Shown here: positions 1 to 11,830 of the stretch, in pieces
Numbering within the stretch: the stretch's first letter is position 1
Layout: every line of letters starts with the position of its first letter
Made by a program: the position numbers and the translations under genes
Assembly (NCBI GenBank): GCA_030280995.1
Contig: JASXTE010000008.1
Location: 27,610,193-27,674,192, forward strand
Direction of reading: 5' to 3'
DNA: 64,000 nt
Source: Hemileia vastatrix
Taxonomy: Eukaryota > Basidiomycota > Pucciniomycetes > Pucciniales > Zaghouaniaceae
Notes under the pieces: model-generated
The model's database searches: none
The model's input: only the letters and a program-made list of their open reading frames with translations
What the model was told of the DNA's origin: nothing

Positions 1-262
1 AGTTAAATCAAGTGACCACATAAAAGCATATTTGACTTTTGGCACTTAAAGATTCACTTCATACCAATAAGTAAGCAATAAAATTGTCTTCAGTGGTATT
101 AATAAATACTGATTAAACTCCTTTTTGAATTTTTTCATATCTAAACTTTCAATTCTTTAAAATTCCATGTAAAAATGTGTGACAACAATGACATTGTAAG
201 TAATAAGGCAAAACCTTATAACTTAAGAACTAGAGCTGAAAGACCTGTTACAGGACATCCAA

Positions 263-712
263 ATGGAGGGTCAAGAATCACCAGTAACAAGAAACAACAC
301 CCCACCAATGTCCATGGAGGAAAAGGAAAAGCTCTTAAAACAAATGTCAATAAAGAAGTCCAAAAACACCTTACAAGAGCAAATTCACTCCCTCTCAACC
401 CTACTGAATACACTAACAATAAGAGTAAACAATATGTTAGACCAGATCAACAATCTTGAGAAAAGGGCGGAACAGGGCTTTATAGAAGTCAACCAGGCTC
501 TAGTGGATATAAGGTCTCATCAACAACCAGTGGCACCAAATACCACAGCAACACCTCCAGTCCCAGAAGAGGACCAAAAGATAACTGTAAGCGAATGGAA
601 GTGGGATTGGTATGCCCAAAACTACAACAGTCCTCCTCAACAGGGATCCAGCAGTCACCCTTACAGGGGAAAGCCAAGGAGAGGCAGGGGAAATAGAATA
701 AGACCGTGGTAA
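263..712 (+). CDS. small upstream gag-like ORF (ORF1) of the gypsy element
   Basis: This 149-codon ORF precedes the main polyprotein and overlaps its open frame by a few bases (-1 relative). The middle part (about residues 35-85) is heptad-like and should form a coiled coil (TLQEQIHSLSTLLNTL, INNLEKRAEQGF). The C-terminus is basic and Gly/Arg-rich (RGKPRRGRGNR), typical of an RNA-binding tail. A second frame (175-459, starting MCDNND and containing YNLRTR) overlaps its start and may be the true N-terminus joined by an old frameshift. The overlap with the next frame contains GTGGTAAGT, a good splice donor, so ORF1 could be spliced; this is inference. It is probably a structural, RNA-packaging protein. 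The family was not recognised. Confidence 0.5.
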   Translation: MEGQESPVTRNNTPPMSMEEKEKLLKQMSIKKSKNTLQEQIHSLSTLLNTLTIRVNNMLDQINNLEKRAEQGFIEVNQALVDIRSHQQPVAPNTTATPPVPEEDQKITVSEWKWDWYAQNYNSPPQQGSSSHPYRGKPRRGRGNRIRPW

Positions 713-837
713 GTCATCCATCTTCTCAGGATCAATTATATAATCCTAACAATGAATTACTTATAGGTAATGAAATTGATAGAGAGTTATTAGATATAAT
801 TGATAAGGATTTAAAAAATTATTCATTTGAAAATAAC

Positions 838-3800
838 ATGTTAGACTTGTCTTTAAATGAGGACAATGTACATAGTTTTATTGACCACCAGGAAAATACT
901 ATTAATATAAAAATGGAATCAAATGAATTAAAACTTGACCCTTATGATGAATCTTCTGAATTGGAAACAGACAAAATTGAATATTTTCAAGAAGAAAATC
1001 CAATGGAATCAAAAATAATTAGTAAATTATTATTAAGAATTGAAAAATTGGAAGAATTCTCTAGAGAGTCCAACAATAATACGGAAAGTGTATTATTAAA
1101 CATCACACAATTATTGAGTACAACAGCCAATAAGTTAAAATTTATTGAGAATTCAAATAATGAATTGATCAATGAAAACAAAAGATTAAATTCTGAGATT
1201 AAAAATTTAGAAATTAAATTAGAACATTCTCAGAATATTATGGCCACCATAGAGGGACGTGTAAAATTGTCTTTTTCAAATGTAAATGATACCTTAACTC
1301 ATGTACCTGTGATAAAAGATAGGTTACAAAGAGTAGAAATTGAATTAGCTAACATTTTGAAAAATACTGAAACAATAAAGGATAATACCTCTTATGTAGG
1401 AAGAGTACCAGTTTTTATGAAACACGCTGATGATAAACCAATGATGGAACATGAACATAGTGTCATGGGCTCTGAGAATATAAAATCAGTAAAAGATGAA
1501 ATAAGTGATCATCTTTCTAAAGTAAGTGAATTACTCAATATTCCTCAGGTTAGGGAAGCAAAAACTAGCCAAAAGAACTGGCCTAAGTTAGATCAGTACC
1601 CTTCTTTTGACGGGGATTCAAAATCTGATTGGCAACAATTCATACAAAGAATTGATAACTTAAAATTTTCATACAAACTACCTGATGAAGAAATTACTTC
1701 AAATTTAATATCTTTATTTACAGATGTGGCCTTATTATGGTTTGAATCTGTATTGAGTGAGGGAATTAATTACTCCTGGAATGAATGGAAGGCACTAATT
1801 GAAAGGCAATTTGGTGGCCCAAAATTTAGAATCACTCAACAAAGATTGTATGAAAAGGCCAGATATAATCCAAATGCTGGAGATAAACCCATGGTCTTCT
1901 TAATGAATTTAATAAAAATCATGAAAGCTATGGATCCAAAAATGGATTATGAAGAGTGGAAAGAAAAAATAATATACAAGTTGCCTATATCAGTTAGAGA
2001 TATTATTGTAGCTAGAACTGAAACTATCAGAGATACCTCTGGATTCATTTATATATGCAATGAGATATTATTAAACCACAAGTATGAAACCAAGTATAGT
2101 AATTACAGACAAAGTGTTGACGTGGTAAAACCTACTACAAGTAAGTTACCAGTGGAAAAGAAAAAACCTTCAGCTCCCCTTGTCCCTAAGAGACAAGAAA
2201 ATAACACTTGTTACAAATGTAATGAACCTTGGGTTAAGGGTCACACGTGTAAGAAGAGAATAAATGTTATTGAAACCTCTCAGAATTCTGAACCTAGTAA
2301 TCATGAAGATGAGAATGTGGAATCTAGTGAGGATTGCAAAAGTAACATATCTTACAGTGATGATGAAAATGAGATATTTGTATTAGAACAGGATATAATG
2401 TTCCTGAATGATGCTATACCTCATACAGACACATCTTTAACTTCCATAGAGGAAGCTGAAATAATTAAAGATGTATCTCATGATACTTACAAAATAACAC
2501 TTATCAGAGCACCTATTATCATATGTGGAAAAGAAATGAATGCCATTCTTGACACTGGGGCTGCAGGTAGTGTAGTTTCAATTAATACATTAATGAAACT
2601 TGATAGTAAGTACCAGGAAAAACTAGAACCTGTTCAGACAAAGAACTGGAGGGGTTTTGGTTCAGTATTAAGTACAATTGGCAAATACAAAACTGCTGTA
2701 TTCTTTAAATATAATAATGGATATGTTAGAGCAGTTTGTGAATTTGTAGTAATGGATAATAATAATTGTAGTGATTGGTTTATTATTGGCAATGATTTAT
2801 TGACAAAATTTGGCATTAAACTAGATCCTGCAAACAGTTGTTTCACCGTAGGCGTGAATGGTAAAAGAAAATTCAAAATATGTTCTGAAAATTCAGTATA
2901 TGCCATTTCTCCTAGAAAAGAACAACTTCAAGGTGGAAGAACCACCAATGAAGTGGTTGAATTGGAAAATGAAATCCAAAAGGCCTCTTTCAGTCCTCAA
3001 CTCTCAAAAATTGAAGAAGAAGATATTTTGAGATTGATTAAATCATATCCTATGGCATTTGCTCATGGTTCAAATGAACTAGGATTGGTCAAAGACCATG
3101 AGATGAAAATCTCTCTAAGCTGTGATTTGGATAATATTCCTGGCAGCTTAAAAAAGAAACCTTACCCAGCATCTCCTGCAAAAAGGAAAGATATTGAAGA
3201 CAATATAAAATTGTTGTTGGAAATGAGTATTGTTGAAAAAGTGGACACAACACCTAAGTATTGTGTCATTTCACCAGTATTAATCTCTTATGAAAAAGAT
3301 AAGGCAAGATTATGCGGTGATTATAGAGCTCTGAATACATACACAGTAGATGATATTTACCCTCTACCAAGGATAGCTTCTATCCATGCTACCTTACAAG
3401 GAGCAAAATATATTTCCTGTCTGGATGGGAACAAGGGTTACCACCAGATTCCTGTGGAAAGAAATTCTCAAAATTACTTATTAATAACCACACATATGGG
3501 TATATATAAGTATGTGAGAATGCCATTTGGCCCAAAGAATGCGCCTTCAGTCTTCCAAAAATTGATGGATAGTGTTTTTCATCAGGAAATGGTTGAAGGA
3601 TGGCTATTGGTCTATATTGATGACATCATAGTGTTTTCAAAAACATATGATGAACATTTAAATCACCTGAAAAGAGTCTTTCAAAAAATGGATGAAATTA
3701 ATATGACTATTGCATTAAAGAAATGTAAATTTGGATTTCAATCCTTGAAAGTACTTGGACATGTTGTATCTGGATTACAAATTTGTGTTGACCAGAATAA

Positions 3801-6048
3801 GGTGGCAGCAATTAAAAACATTGGGATACCTAAAAATGTAAAAGAGGTTCAAAGTTTTTTGGGTATGTGTGGATATTATAGACAATATATTAAAAATTAC
3901 CAATCCATTGCAGCCCCTTTAACAACATTAATCAGGAAGAATGAGGCTTTCATTTGGAATAATGAAAGACAACACGCCTTTAATAAATTAAAGGAATGTT
4001 TAATGTCAGCTCCAATATTGGGACTGCCAGATTTCACCCTACCTTTTATCTTGTACACTGATGCAAGTTTCATAGGTTTAGGTGCTGCTTTACAGCAGAA
4101 ACAGATAATAAATGGAAAATTATCTGAAGTAGTTATCTGTTATATATCCAGAACCTTAAGAAAAACAGAATTAAGGTATGGTGCCACACAGCTAGAATGT
4201 TTAGCCGTGGTGTGGGCTTTGGAGAAACTTCATTACTATCTGGAAGACCAGAAGTTTGAACTTATAACAGATTGCAGTGCAGTAAAATCATTACTAAACA
4301 TGAAAACACCTAATAGGCACATGTTTAGATGGCAACTAGTTGTACAAGAGTACAGAGGAAGAATGACAATCACTCACAGAGCAGGAACATTGCATTCAAA
4401 TGTGGATTTATTATCCAGAAGTCCTTTGCCAAATGATGCTGACAACCCAGCTTATGTACCTGAAAATGAGGTTATACATATATTTGGGATTTATATAGTT
4501 GATTTAGAAGAAGAGTTTATGCAAACTATATTGGAAAATTATTCATCTGATAAAGATTTGTCTAAACTATCTACCATTCTTAATGATCCAACAAATGCCT
4601 CCATGAGTGCATTAATTAAAACCTTGCCTCCAAAGTATAAAAATGTGTTGGAAAAAGGTAAACTATCAATTGAAGATGGATATATATATTACAGGAAAAA
4701 GTTAAGCAATGTAATAGTAATACCACCTTCTATGAAAGAGTTAATGTTGAGTACTTGTCATGATGACATCTTAGCTGGTCATTTTGACTTTAACAAAACA
4801 TTAACCAGAGTTAAAAATACAGCCTGGTGGATAAACATGAAAGAGAATGTACAAAAATACATTGAAACATGTGACTCTTGTCAGAAATCTAAAAGATTAA
4901 CTGGGAAGAGAGCTGGGTTGTTACAACAAATAGAGCAGCCAAAAGCTCCATGGGAAATTATTAACATGGATTTTTTAACTGGCTTGCCATTAGCAAGAAA
5001 AGAAAGTTTCAATTCTTGCTGGGTAATAGTGGATAGATTAACAAAAATGTGTAAGTTTATCCCTACCCATAAAGAGGTATCTGCAAAAGACTTGGCATTA
5101 CTATGGTGGACTCAGATGATGAATACTGCTGGGTTCCCCAAAGCCATAATCTCTGACAGAGATCCTAAATTTACTTCAGAGTTCTGGACATCTTTGATGG
5201 AAGTATCAGGTTGTCAATTAAAATTGTCTACAGCACACCATCCACAAACTGATGGGCTGGCTGAGAGGATGATACAAACTCTAGAAGACATGATCAGAAG
5301 ATATTGTGCCTTTGGATTATAATACAAAGACAATGAGAAATTCACACATGACTGGGTAACATTAATTCCTGGCCTTGAATTTGCTTATAACAGCACAACT
5401 CATTCTGTAACAGAGAAGAAACCATTTGAACTCTGGCTGGGATACGTACCGAATACCCCAGTAAATCATTTAAATAAATTACCAAGGTTGGATATACACC
5501 CTGGCACTAAATCCTTTATTCATATGCAACAAATGTGTAGAAAGCATGCAGAAGAATGCATCCAAAAAGCATTTGAATATGAAAAGAAAAGGTGGGACAA
5601 ATCTCATAAAGAATTTGAATTCAAAAAGGGAGATGAAGTCCTCATATCAACACTACACTTTAACTTACAAGGTAATGTTAAATTAAAGGATCCCTTTGTA
5701 GGACCTTTTGTAGTAAGTAAAATGGTTGGGAATAATGCAGTGGAAGTCATATTATATGCTCCATATGATAGGAAACATCCAGTTTTCCCTATCCCATTAT
5801 TGAAACCTTACCATGCAAATGATCCTGACTTATTTCCAAAAAGAAGGGGAAGGCCTAAAAAGCAACCTGAAGAAATTGTGGAAAAAGCAGAGATTGAAAA
5901 AATACTCAAGAAAAGAATCCTTACTAAAGAAAAAGGAACTGAGTATTTACTAAGATTTAAAGGGAAATCAAATGAATTTGATAAATGGATACATGAAAAA
6001 GAAATTTCTAATTTATCCACCCTTCTTAAAAAATTTAAACAGAAATAA
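838..6048 (+). pseudogene. gypsy Gag-Pol polyprotein with chromodomain, one in-frame stop
   Basis: The frame is open from about 697; the first ATG in frame is 838. It reads to 6048 with a single TAA at 5320-5322, after which the same frame continues (YKDNEKFTHDW). In order: coiled-coil N-terminal part; retrotransposon gag domain (about 1580-2100, PSFDGDSKSDWQQFI); zinc knuckle CYKCNEPWVKGHTC (2209-2250); aspartic protease DTG at 2551; RT with YIDD at 3613; RNase H with TDAS near 4057; integrase HHCC finger (about 4755-4890); DDE residues in INMDFLTGLP, ISDRDPKF and GLAERM (E at 5263); integrase C-terminus; chromodomain (about 5875-6045). The chromodomain keeps W in FDKWIHEKEI but has F in EYLLRF, where a Trp is usual. 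The protein copies and integrates the element, and the chromodomain presumably targets modified chromatin. Confidence 0.92.
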
Positions 6049-6228
6049 ACTTCTGTTCAACCAGCTGAGGGGTTAAAAAACCAGTACTCATAATATTTTA
6101 TTATGTTTTATTTCTTTAAAGTATAATCTTTAATGCTACAGAATTAATCTGAATACCTGAAAATTACAAATTAATAAATAAAATGTATAACTTATCATTT
6201 TTTTTATTGTTTTTTTTGGGTGGGCGAG

Positions 6229-7728
6229 TGTCAGCCTGTATATCTCCAGGACTGAGTAAAAAGTGATTATAAGTTATGTTAAACACATGAACTATACATG
6301 GGAACAATCAATAAGAGTACACAAATAGTATACATAAGTAAAACTATGATAATACACAAAAAATGCCATTATAACACCTTATATACATGCATATATCCAC
6401 CTTTTATAGGTCTTATGTACTTAATATTAAGTTGGAATATGTTAGGGTAATCTTAAGAACCTTAAGTATAAGGCTACATAATTTTTAAGTACACTTAAAG
6501 CTGTTATATTCATTGTTTTATGCAAAAAAACAAGAAATGCGCTTTATTTCACTTAAAAGTTGACTATATGTGCTATAAAATTGAGAATATCAAAATTGCG
6601 CTTTAACAGATCAATTGGGCTTATTTAGAACTATTGATTTGGCTATTTAAATGCATAAAAATAACACTTTTCAAATTTGGTGTTTTTTATGCCAGAAATG
6701 GCTTCTGTGTACTGGCCACATACTGCCTGCTTTTTTCCCGTGTGAATAGCTTCATTTTTAGCAAAGTTAGCTTTTTCACACTATAATTACCCCACATTCT
6801 ACGCCCACTGTGGGGAAACACACTAAAATAGGCGACAGGCGCTTATTTAGTGTCCTAGCTTAATTAATAATGCATTGACCTTGTTTATATGCACTAATTT
6901 CATTAATAACCTCACTCTTGGCACTTTATTTCATCACCACGCTTAAATTTGCCTAATTTTAGTCAAGGATTTACCTGTGCAAGCGCCTGCCAAGAACTGC
7001 ATGTAGTTACCCCACATCTCACACTCTTTTTTAAGTTTTTGGGTGGTTTCTCAGTCAATTTTGGTTATTTTTGAATGGGAATTTCATGTAGTATAATGTC
7101 AGGATTAGCCCCATTATTTCTACAGTAAATCCCCCTTATTATTAAGCTATTATTAACCTTAAAAGTCTCCTTTAGTCTTTTATATTATTGTTTTATACGC
7201 ATATACTCTCTTTTTGTCTTTTTCTTTAATTTTGATGGATTTCCCTTATTATTACAGTATTTTGGCGGTTGTTACTTGTCTACTTATGTCATGGGTCACT
7301 AGGGATGTTGATGGGAAGATCTATTAGTTGTTTTGAGGCTTCATTAACTGTGTATTGGATGGTATATCAAGGGATTTATTGGGGAACTCAGTGTGTATAA
7401 AAGGAGGAGGTTTTTGGGTCTTGTTTCTACATTCTTTATCATTACAATTTAACCAATATAACCAAATAAATTACAATACATATCAATTAGTACTTTTATA
7501 AGACTTTTGAATAGTATCTGAATTATATAATCTATTTTTCTACCAACTACAATGATTGTAAGCCATATATAAAAATAGTGAGAATTATATTACTGAGACC
7601 TTTATCTTTGATTATATTTTACCACTTAGTAGATTAATACTACAGTATTCATATAGGACCATTAAAATCTTCTAGACAACTGACCATTCAAGCTAGTTCA
7701 CGTCCTTGTACTTGACCTTAGCCTGACA
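6229..7728 (+). repeat. 3' LTR of the gypsy chromovirus
   Basis: It begins TGTCAG directly after a G-rich polypurine stretch (GGGTGGGCGAG) and ends CTGACA, a perfect 6-bp terminal inverted repeat, giving 1,500 bp. A TATAAAAGG box lies near 7396, as expected for the U3 promoter. The interval 6049-6228 between pol and the LTR is AT-rich and non-coding. The boundaries cannot be confirmed against the 5' LTR, which is outside the window. Confidence 0.75.
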
Positions 7729-7825
7729 AGTATAGCAAACCATTTTATATTAGTCTTTAAGCTATCACCAAATTGTTTACTTTTTTATTTATTATTTCTT
7801 ATCTTTTTCTTATCTTTTAATCCAG

Positions 7826-8080
7826 CTCTAAAAACCACGATCAATCCAATGCTTCAAATAATAGCAAATCTTGCTCTAATGAAGAAGAAGTAGAAGAAGA
7901 TGATGATGATCATAATAATAATTTGAAATATGAAGCTACTTCTGCTGATGAGGTTGAGAAAACACCAAATAAGGAAATTGATACACCTAGCCAGCCACAC
8001 AAAAATACTTCAAGTTCAAAAAAACAGCTTCTTGTTGCAGTACTTCAAAATCTAAAATCAAAATTCCAAAAATACTATGG
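7826..8080 (+). pseudogene. orphan exon fragment, acidic/Ser-rich protein, between two LTRs
   Basis: After a pyrimidine-rich stretch ending in AATCCAG (splice acceptor-like) there is an open frame of about 85 codons: Ser/Asn-rich, then an acidic run (EEEVEEDDDD), then a polar segment and LLVAVLQNLKSKFQKYYG. It is interrupted exactly where the gypsy-2 LTR begins (8081), and the gypsy-1 LTR ends 97 bp upstream. It is probably one exon of a gene broken by LTR element insertion; whether that gene was host or transposon is unknown. No family is recognised. Confidence 0.4.
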
Positions 8081-9183
8081 TGTGGTCTTCCAACAATGGC
8101 AGAGGCCTTTGTTGGGCTGTTTGGCGCTGTTTTGGTATGTCTTAATTGACATTGGTTGAATAATTGGCTTTTTTCCTGGTTTTATTCGGTGAATATTGGG
8201 ACTATACGTATTTGGGTACTACCATTGGATAGCCCTGGGTTTTCTCTATATTTTATGTCTTGTTGACATTTTTCATATTCTAAGTTTTAAGGGGTCATTT
8301 CCTCATTTTTTATTTTTAAAAGATAGCTGTTTAATTTAGTTTTTGGTGTTTTAGGGCTAACCTTAAGTCTTAGGTTTAAGTGCTTAGTACCATTAAGTAG
8401 AGCTAATTTGGCTTTATATTCTATGTCACAATGTTGTCTTAGCTTAATTTTGTGTTTTAAGGGTTTTAGTAGTTATGGTGGATTTTTCTAAGTATTTTGG
8501 GCTTTATTGGAGGTTTTTGGTGGTTTTCTGGATTCAGGGAGGTCTGGCCGCTTCTAGGCGGGCCACCCAACATTGGGAGGCATGCCTGCCTTGGTTATAG
8601 AAGGCTGGGGAGCGTTTCTAGAGGATTTTTATTCAATTTGGCTGTCAAAAGCACCAAATTCATTGCTGTGCATGGATTTTTTTAGATGGTGGTCTGTGTG
8701 TACATACTGAAAAAGACAGTTTGGGGCAACTTTAATTTTCATACAACCATCTGGTAATTTTATAATTGTTTCTCACTCAGTTTTCACTGTTTTTTGGCCA
8801 CAATTGGCTGTGTTTGTAGCAAGGTTAGTTCTTCATTTAACTCAACTTTGACAACTGTTTTCACTGGTGTAGCTTTGCAACCTGCATCAAGTATTATTGC
8901 TGTTTTCTGTGCAACAAGTGCACAGTGCTTTGTTTTTTCTGGTGTGGATCTTTCTGCATTCCTGGTTTCTGGTTCTTTGGTTCTCAGTGGTCTGCTATTG
9001 GCTACTGTCTTGACTTGTAAAACAGTCAAGAGGTGTGTTGAAAGGGGTATAGTAACAGTCTCTAATTTTCTGTAGTAAATAAATCTCACCTGGTATTTCT
9101 CAAATGGACAGTGGTTTTTCTCTCCAGTTTTACTCCAACTCCCTTGGTCAAGGACTATAGCTAGTACTATAGGATTGTCTACA
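8081..9183 (+). repeat. 5' LTR of gypsy element 2
   Basis: It runs from TGTGGTCTTCCAACAATGG to GGATTGTCTACA (1,103 bp). Both ends were set by comparison with the solo copy at 21500-22599, where homology begins and ends at the same bases. ORFs of up to 232 codons inside it are in non-coding LTR sequence and are not genes. Confidence 0.88.
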
Positions 9184-9187
9184 TTTC

Positions 9188-9204
9188 TGGGGCCCAACGT
9201 GGGG
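9188..9204 (+). other. candidate primer binding site of gypsy element 2
   Basis: TGGGGCCCAACGTGGGG begins 4 nt after the LTR end. It starts with TGG, complementary to the CCA end of a tRNA, and resembles the TGGCGCCCAACGTGGGG type used by many gypsy elements. The priming tRNA was not identified. Confidence 0.6.
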
Positions 9205-9290
9205 TGAGGATTTGTTAGCTTTTTGTATTTTTTGTTACTTTTGGACTCTCTTCTGTGGTTGGAGATTGGTTTTCTTGAATCTATTGGACC

Positions 9291-10848
9291 ATGGCTTCTG
9301 GACTTTCTTTCTTTAGTGGTGGTAGTGGCACTGTTAGTGCTTCTGAGGATGGTAATACTCCTGTTTCTGTTAGGCCTTCTGTCAGGATCAAGTCCTGGAA
9401 AGGGCCTATGTTTATGGGGGATGATGTGAAGTTGTTTCTGGAGCTTTTTGAGGCTGCTGGGAATGTGGATGGTGCTTCTCACCTGGACATGGTGAGAAAG
9501 TCATCTTCTATATTGGTGACAGGGCTCTGGTGAAGAAAGTGGCTGCTATGGAGGGTTATAGGAGGATTGATTGGAAAAGATGTGTCTGCAGATGACAGAC
9601 AGGTGAGGATCCAGATATACTATGGTGGATCTCAATATGATTGCAATTGAATGGTAATATTATGGAGATGTGGACAACTTCCATAATTATAGTAAGTTTC
9701 TGGCTCAGCTGGAGCCAGTGGTGGATTATTTGGTGGATATGGAGGAGTTGGAGAGTACTGACTCTGAAAGGGATATTTTGTGGTCTTCTCTGGCCAGGAA
9801 TGTCAGAATTGATGTGTTGAAGAAGTTGGAAGGAAGGATAAGATGAAGATTATTCCTAATGGGAATCAGAAATTGCCTGCTCTTTCTGTGGTGAAGGAGT
9901 TTGTGGAGGGTCATCTGAGACTGTTGACAGTGGATTCTTGCCAAAAAGAAATCACCAAGTATGTAAGCAAGGTCAGTGAGTGGGGAATTCTTGGCTAGTG
10001 TTTAAGATGTGAAATCAGGAAAGGTGTGAAGGCCTAAGAGCATTTCTCAGGCCCAACCAAAACCTAAGGGTTCAAAGGTGGATCCTAATCTGAGTGCAGC
10101 TAGGAAAAAGTACAGCAAAGAGGAGCTGTATAAAATGCAGAAGGGTATGGGATATATGGGCCCCCCTAGTGTTGGAGCATTTGACATGAATGGTGAGCCA
10201 ATGCCTATGGATGTAGATTCAGACTCTGAGGAGGATGTCCCTTTGGCTTCATTGCCAAAGCCTGCTGGAATTAGAGATTCTGGTGAGGGATCTGGTTTGA
10301 TTCCTGTTGATGATAAATCTGTTGAGGGTTCTGGTCCTCAAGAATCTTCTAGGACCAAGGTAGTAAAGCACAGAGCTAACTTTTAGAGGCCAGTGGTTTC
10401 TGGCCAAGTTTATGTTGTGGACTCTGTCCTGGAAAGGATGAATCAGGGTCCGGTTTCCCTTACTTATGGGGAGTTTTATGCTATCAGTCCTGGGTTGGCT
10501 GATAGGCAGAAAAAGCTGTTAACCAGGAGCAGGGTTTCTTCTGGGGAGGTAGAATATATTTGTGATTCTGCTGAAAAATTTGGGGAGGGGTTGAAAACTC
10601 ATTTTTCTGCACCTCTGGGTTATGTCAATGTCACTCTTAATGGCAGCGAGGCTAGAGAATTGGTGGATTCAGGTTTTCAGATTAACCTGATTTCTTTTTT
10701 CAAGGCTACTCATCTGGGCCTCCCCTCCCCATCAAAACAGGTATTGGTGGCCATGTCTCTGAATTGGTTGAAAAATTTGAGTTTTTTAAGTTGGATGTTG
10801 GTGGAGCCTCAGGGAAGGTTTATTTTTATATTTCCAAAGGAACAGTAA
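9291..10848 (+). pseudogene. gag and protease relic of gypsy element 2
   Basis: The ATG at 9291 opens an 80-codon frame (MASGLSFFSGGSGTVSASED, ...SWKGPMFMGDDVKLFLELFE) that is the gag start. The frame is then repeatedly broken. Later pieces include 10078-10386 (gag C-terminal, acidic DVDSDSEEDVP) and 10393-10848, whose ARELVDSGFQINLISFF matches the active site of gypsy aspartic proteases (D-S-G; usual context is VDSGSQINLI, here with F for the Ser after Gly). No full-length product is possible. The assignment rests on motif recognition and position between LTR and RT. Confidence 0.7.
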
Positions 10849-11162
10849 AAGCTGTTTTGGGTGGGCCATTCTTGATGGATTTTCAAGCAAGAAGCTCAGG
10901 CTCTAGTGAGAGTCTGTCTTTTTTAGAGTAATGAGGGCTGATCACCCAAGTACTACAACCTCTCCCCAAGATGAGGAAATCCCAGGTTTTAGTAGGTCAG
11001 CTCCCTTGGAGATATACCAAGTGGATTTTCAACTTTCTCTTTTTAATGTTTCTCTTCTCTGCAAGTATTCTTCAAGTTTTTTATCAAGTGTCTATTCTCT
11101 CTAAAGATTCTCAATTATTTTCAATTCAAGTTCAAATAAGTAGATTGGTTATATATCTTTAT

Positions 11163-11830
11163 TGAAAGATATGCGGAAAAGCTGTGGAGTGGTGAGATTG
11201 GGGTCTAAAAGTAAGTCCTCCCAATTGTGCACCACTAGGGTTTCTTATACACCTTTCAAAAATATTACCTTGGCCATGTCTGTGAGCATTGGGGAAACCC
11301 CTGATTATTTTAGTAGGATAGAAGAAAACTCAAGTAAAGAAAAGAAAAATTTCAAGATAACTGAAGAAATTCAATAAAAAAATCTGAAGACAATCAAAAA
11401 ATAAGAAAAGAATTATTTTTGTGAAGATTATCAAGATCAAGTTTTGGGCCTCCAGCATGAGGTTAAACTGCACAAAATTGTGAAGAAAGAATATCATCAA
11501 GATCAATTTTTGAGCCTCCAGCATGAGGTTAAACTGCACAAAATTTTGAAGAAAGAAGATCATCAAGATCTATTTTTGGGCCTCCAGCATGAGGATAAAC
11601 TGCGCAATTTGAGAAGATGTGATTCAGAAGATGAATCAAGATTTGAAGATTTAGAAGATCAAAGTAAGGATGAAGATGTGGAATTGTGGATAAGTTTTGG
11701 AGTGGTGAGATTGGGGAATAAAAGTAAGTCCTCCCAATTGTGCACTGTTAGGGTTTATTCTACACCTTTCAAAAACATTACCTTGGCCACACATATGAGC
11801 AATGGGGAAACCCTTGGTTTTTGTTCCAGG
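11163..11830 (+). repeat. ~150-bp direct duplication (11163-11320 and 11680-11830)
   Basis: Both blocks share GTGGAGTGGTGAGATTGGGG, AAAAGTAAGTCCTCCCAATT, CACCTTTCAAAAA and ATTACCTTGGCCA in the same order. The duplication flanks the 66-bp tandem repeats and is internal to the pol relic. Confidence 0.85.
11448..11610 (+). repeat. 66-bp tandem repeat, about 2.5 copies, in frame (22 aa unit)
   Basis: GCCTCCAGCATGAGG recurs at 11448, 11514 and 11580, an exact 66-bp period. Each unit encodes a variant of LQHEVKLHKILKKEDHQDLF, so the repeat preserved the reading frame. Confidence 0.9.

Larger units (their letters stand above)
1..7728 (+). mobile_element. Ty3/gypsy chromovirus-type LTR retrotransposon, 5' end outside the window
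   Basis: The element contains a leader, a short ORF (263-712), a very long gag-pol ORF (838-6048) and a 3' LTR (6229-7728). The domain order gag, aspartic protease, RT, RNase H, integrase, chromodomain defines a Ty3/gypsy chromovirus. The 5' LTR and primer binding site lie left of base 1, so the target duplication cannot be tested; AGTAT right after the 3' LTR is the candidate right copy. The only clear lesion in the long ORF is one stop codon at 5320-5322, so the copy is fairly young. Bases 1-174 are leader without a recognisable gene. Confidence 0.93.

Noticed and set aside
688..694. Slippery heptamer GGGAAAT as a -1 frameshift site between ORF1 and ORF2
   Set aside because: After a -1 shift there the next codon is TAG (694-696), so it cannot lead into the polyprotein.
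8784..9482. 232-codon minus-strand ORF
   Set aside because: It spans the end of a gypsy LTR, the PBS and the gag start in antisense; composition is LTR-like and the solo LTR copy does not conserve the frame.
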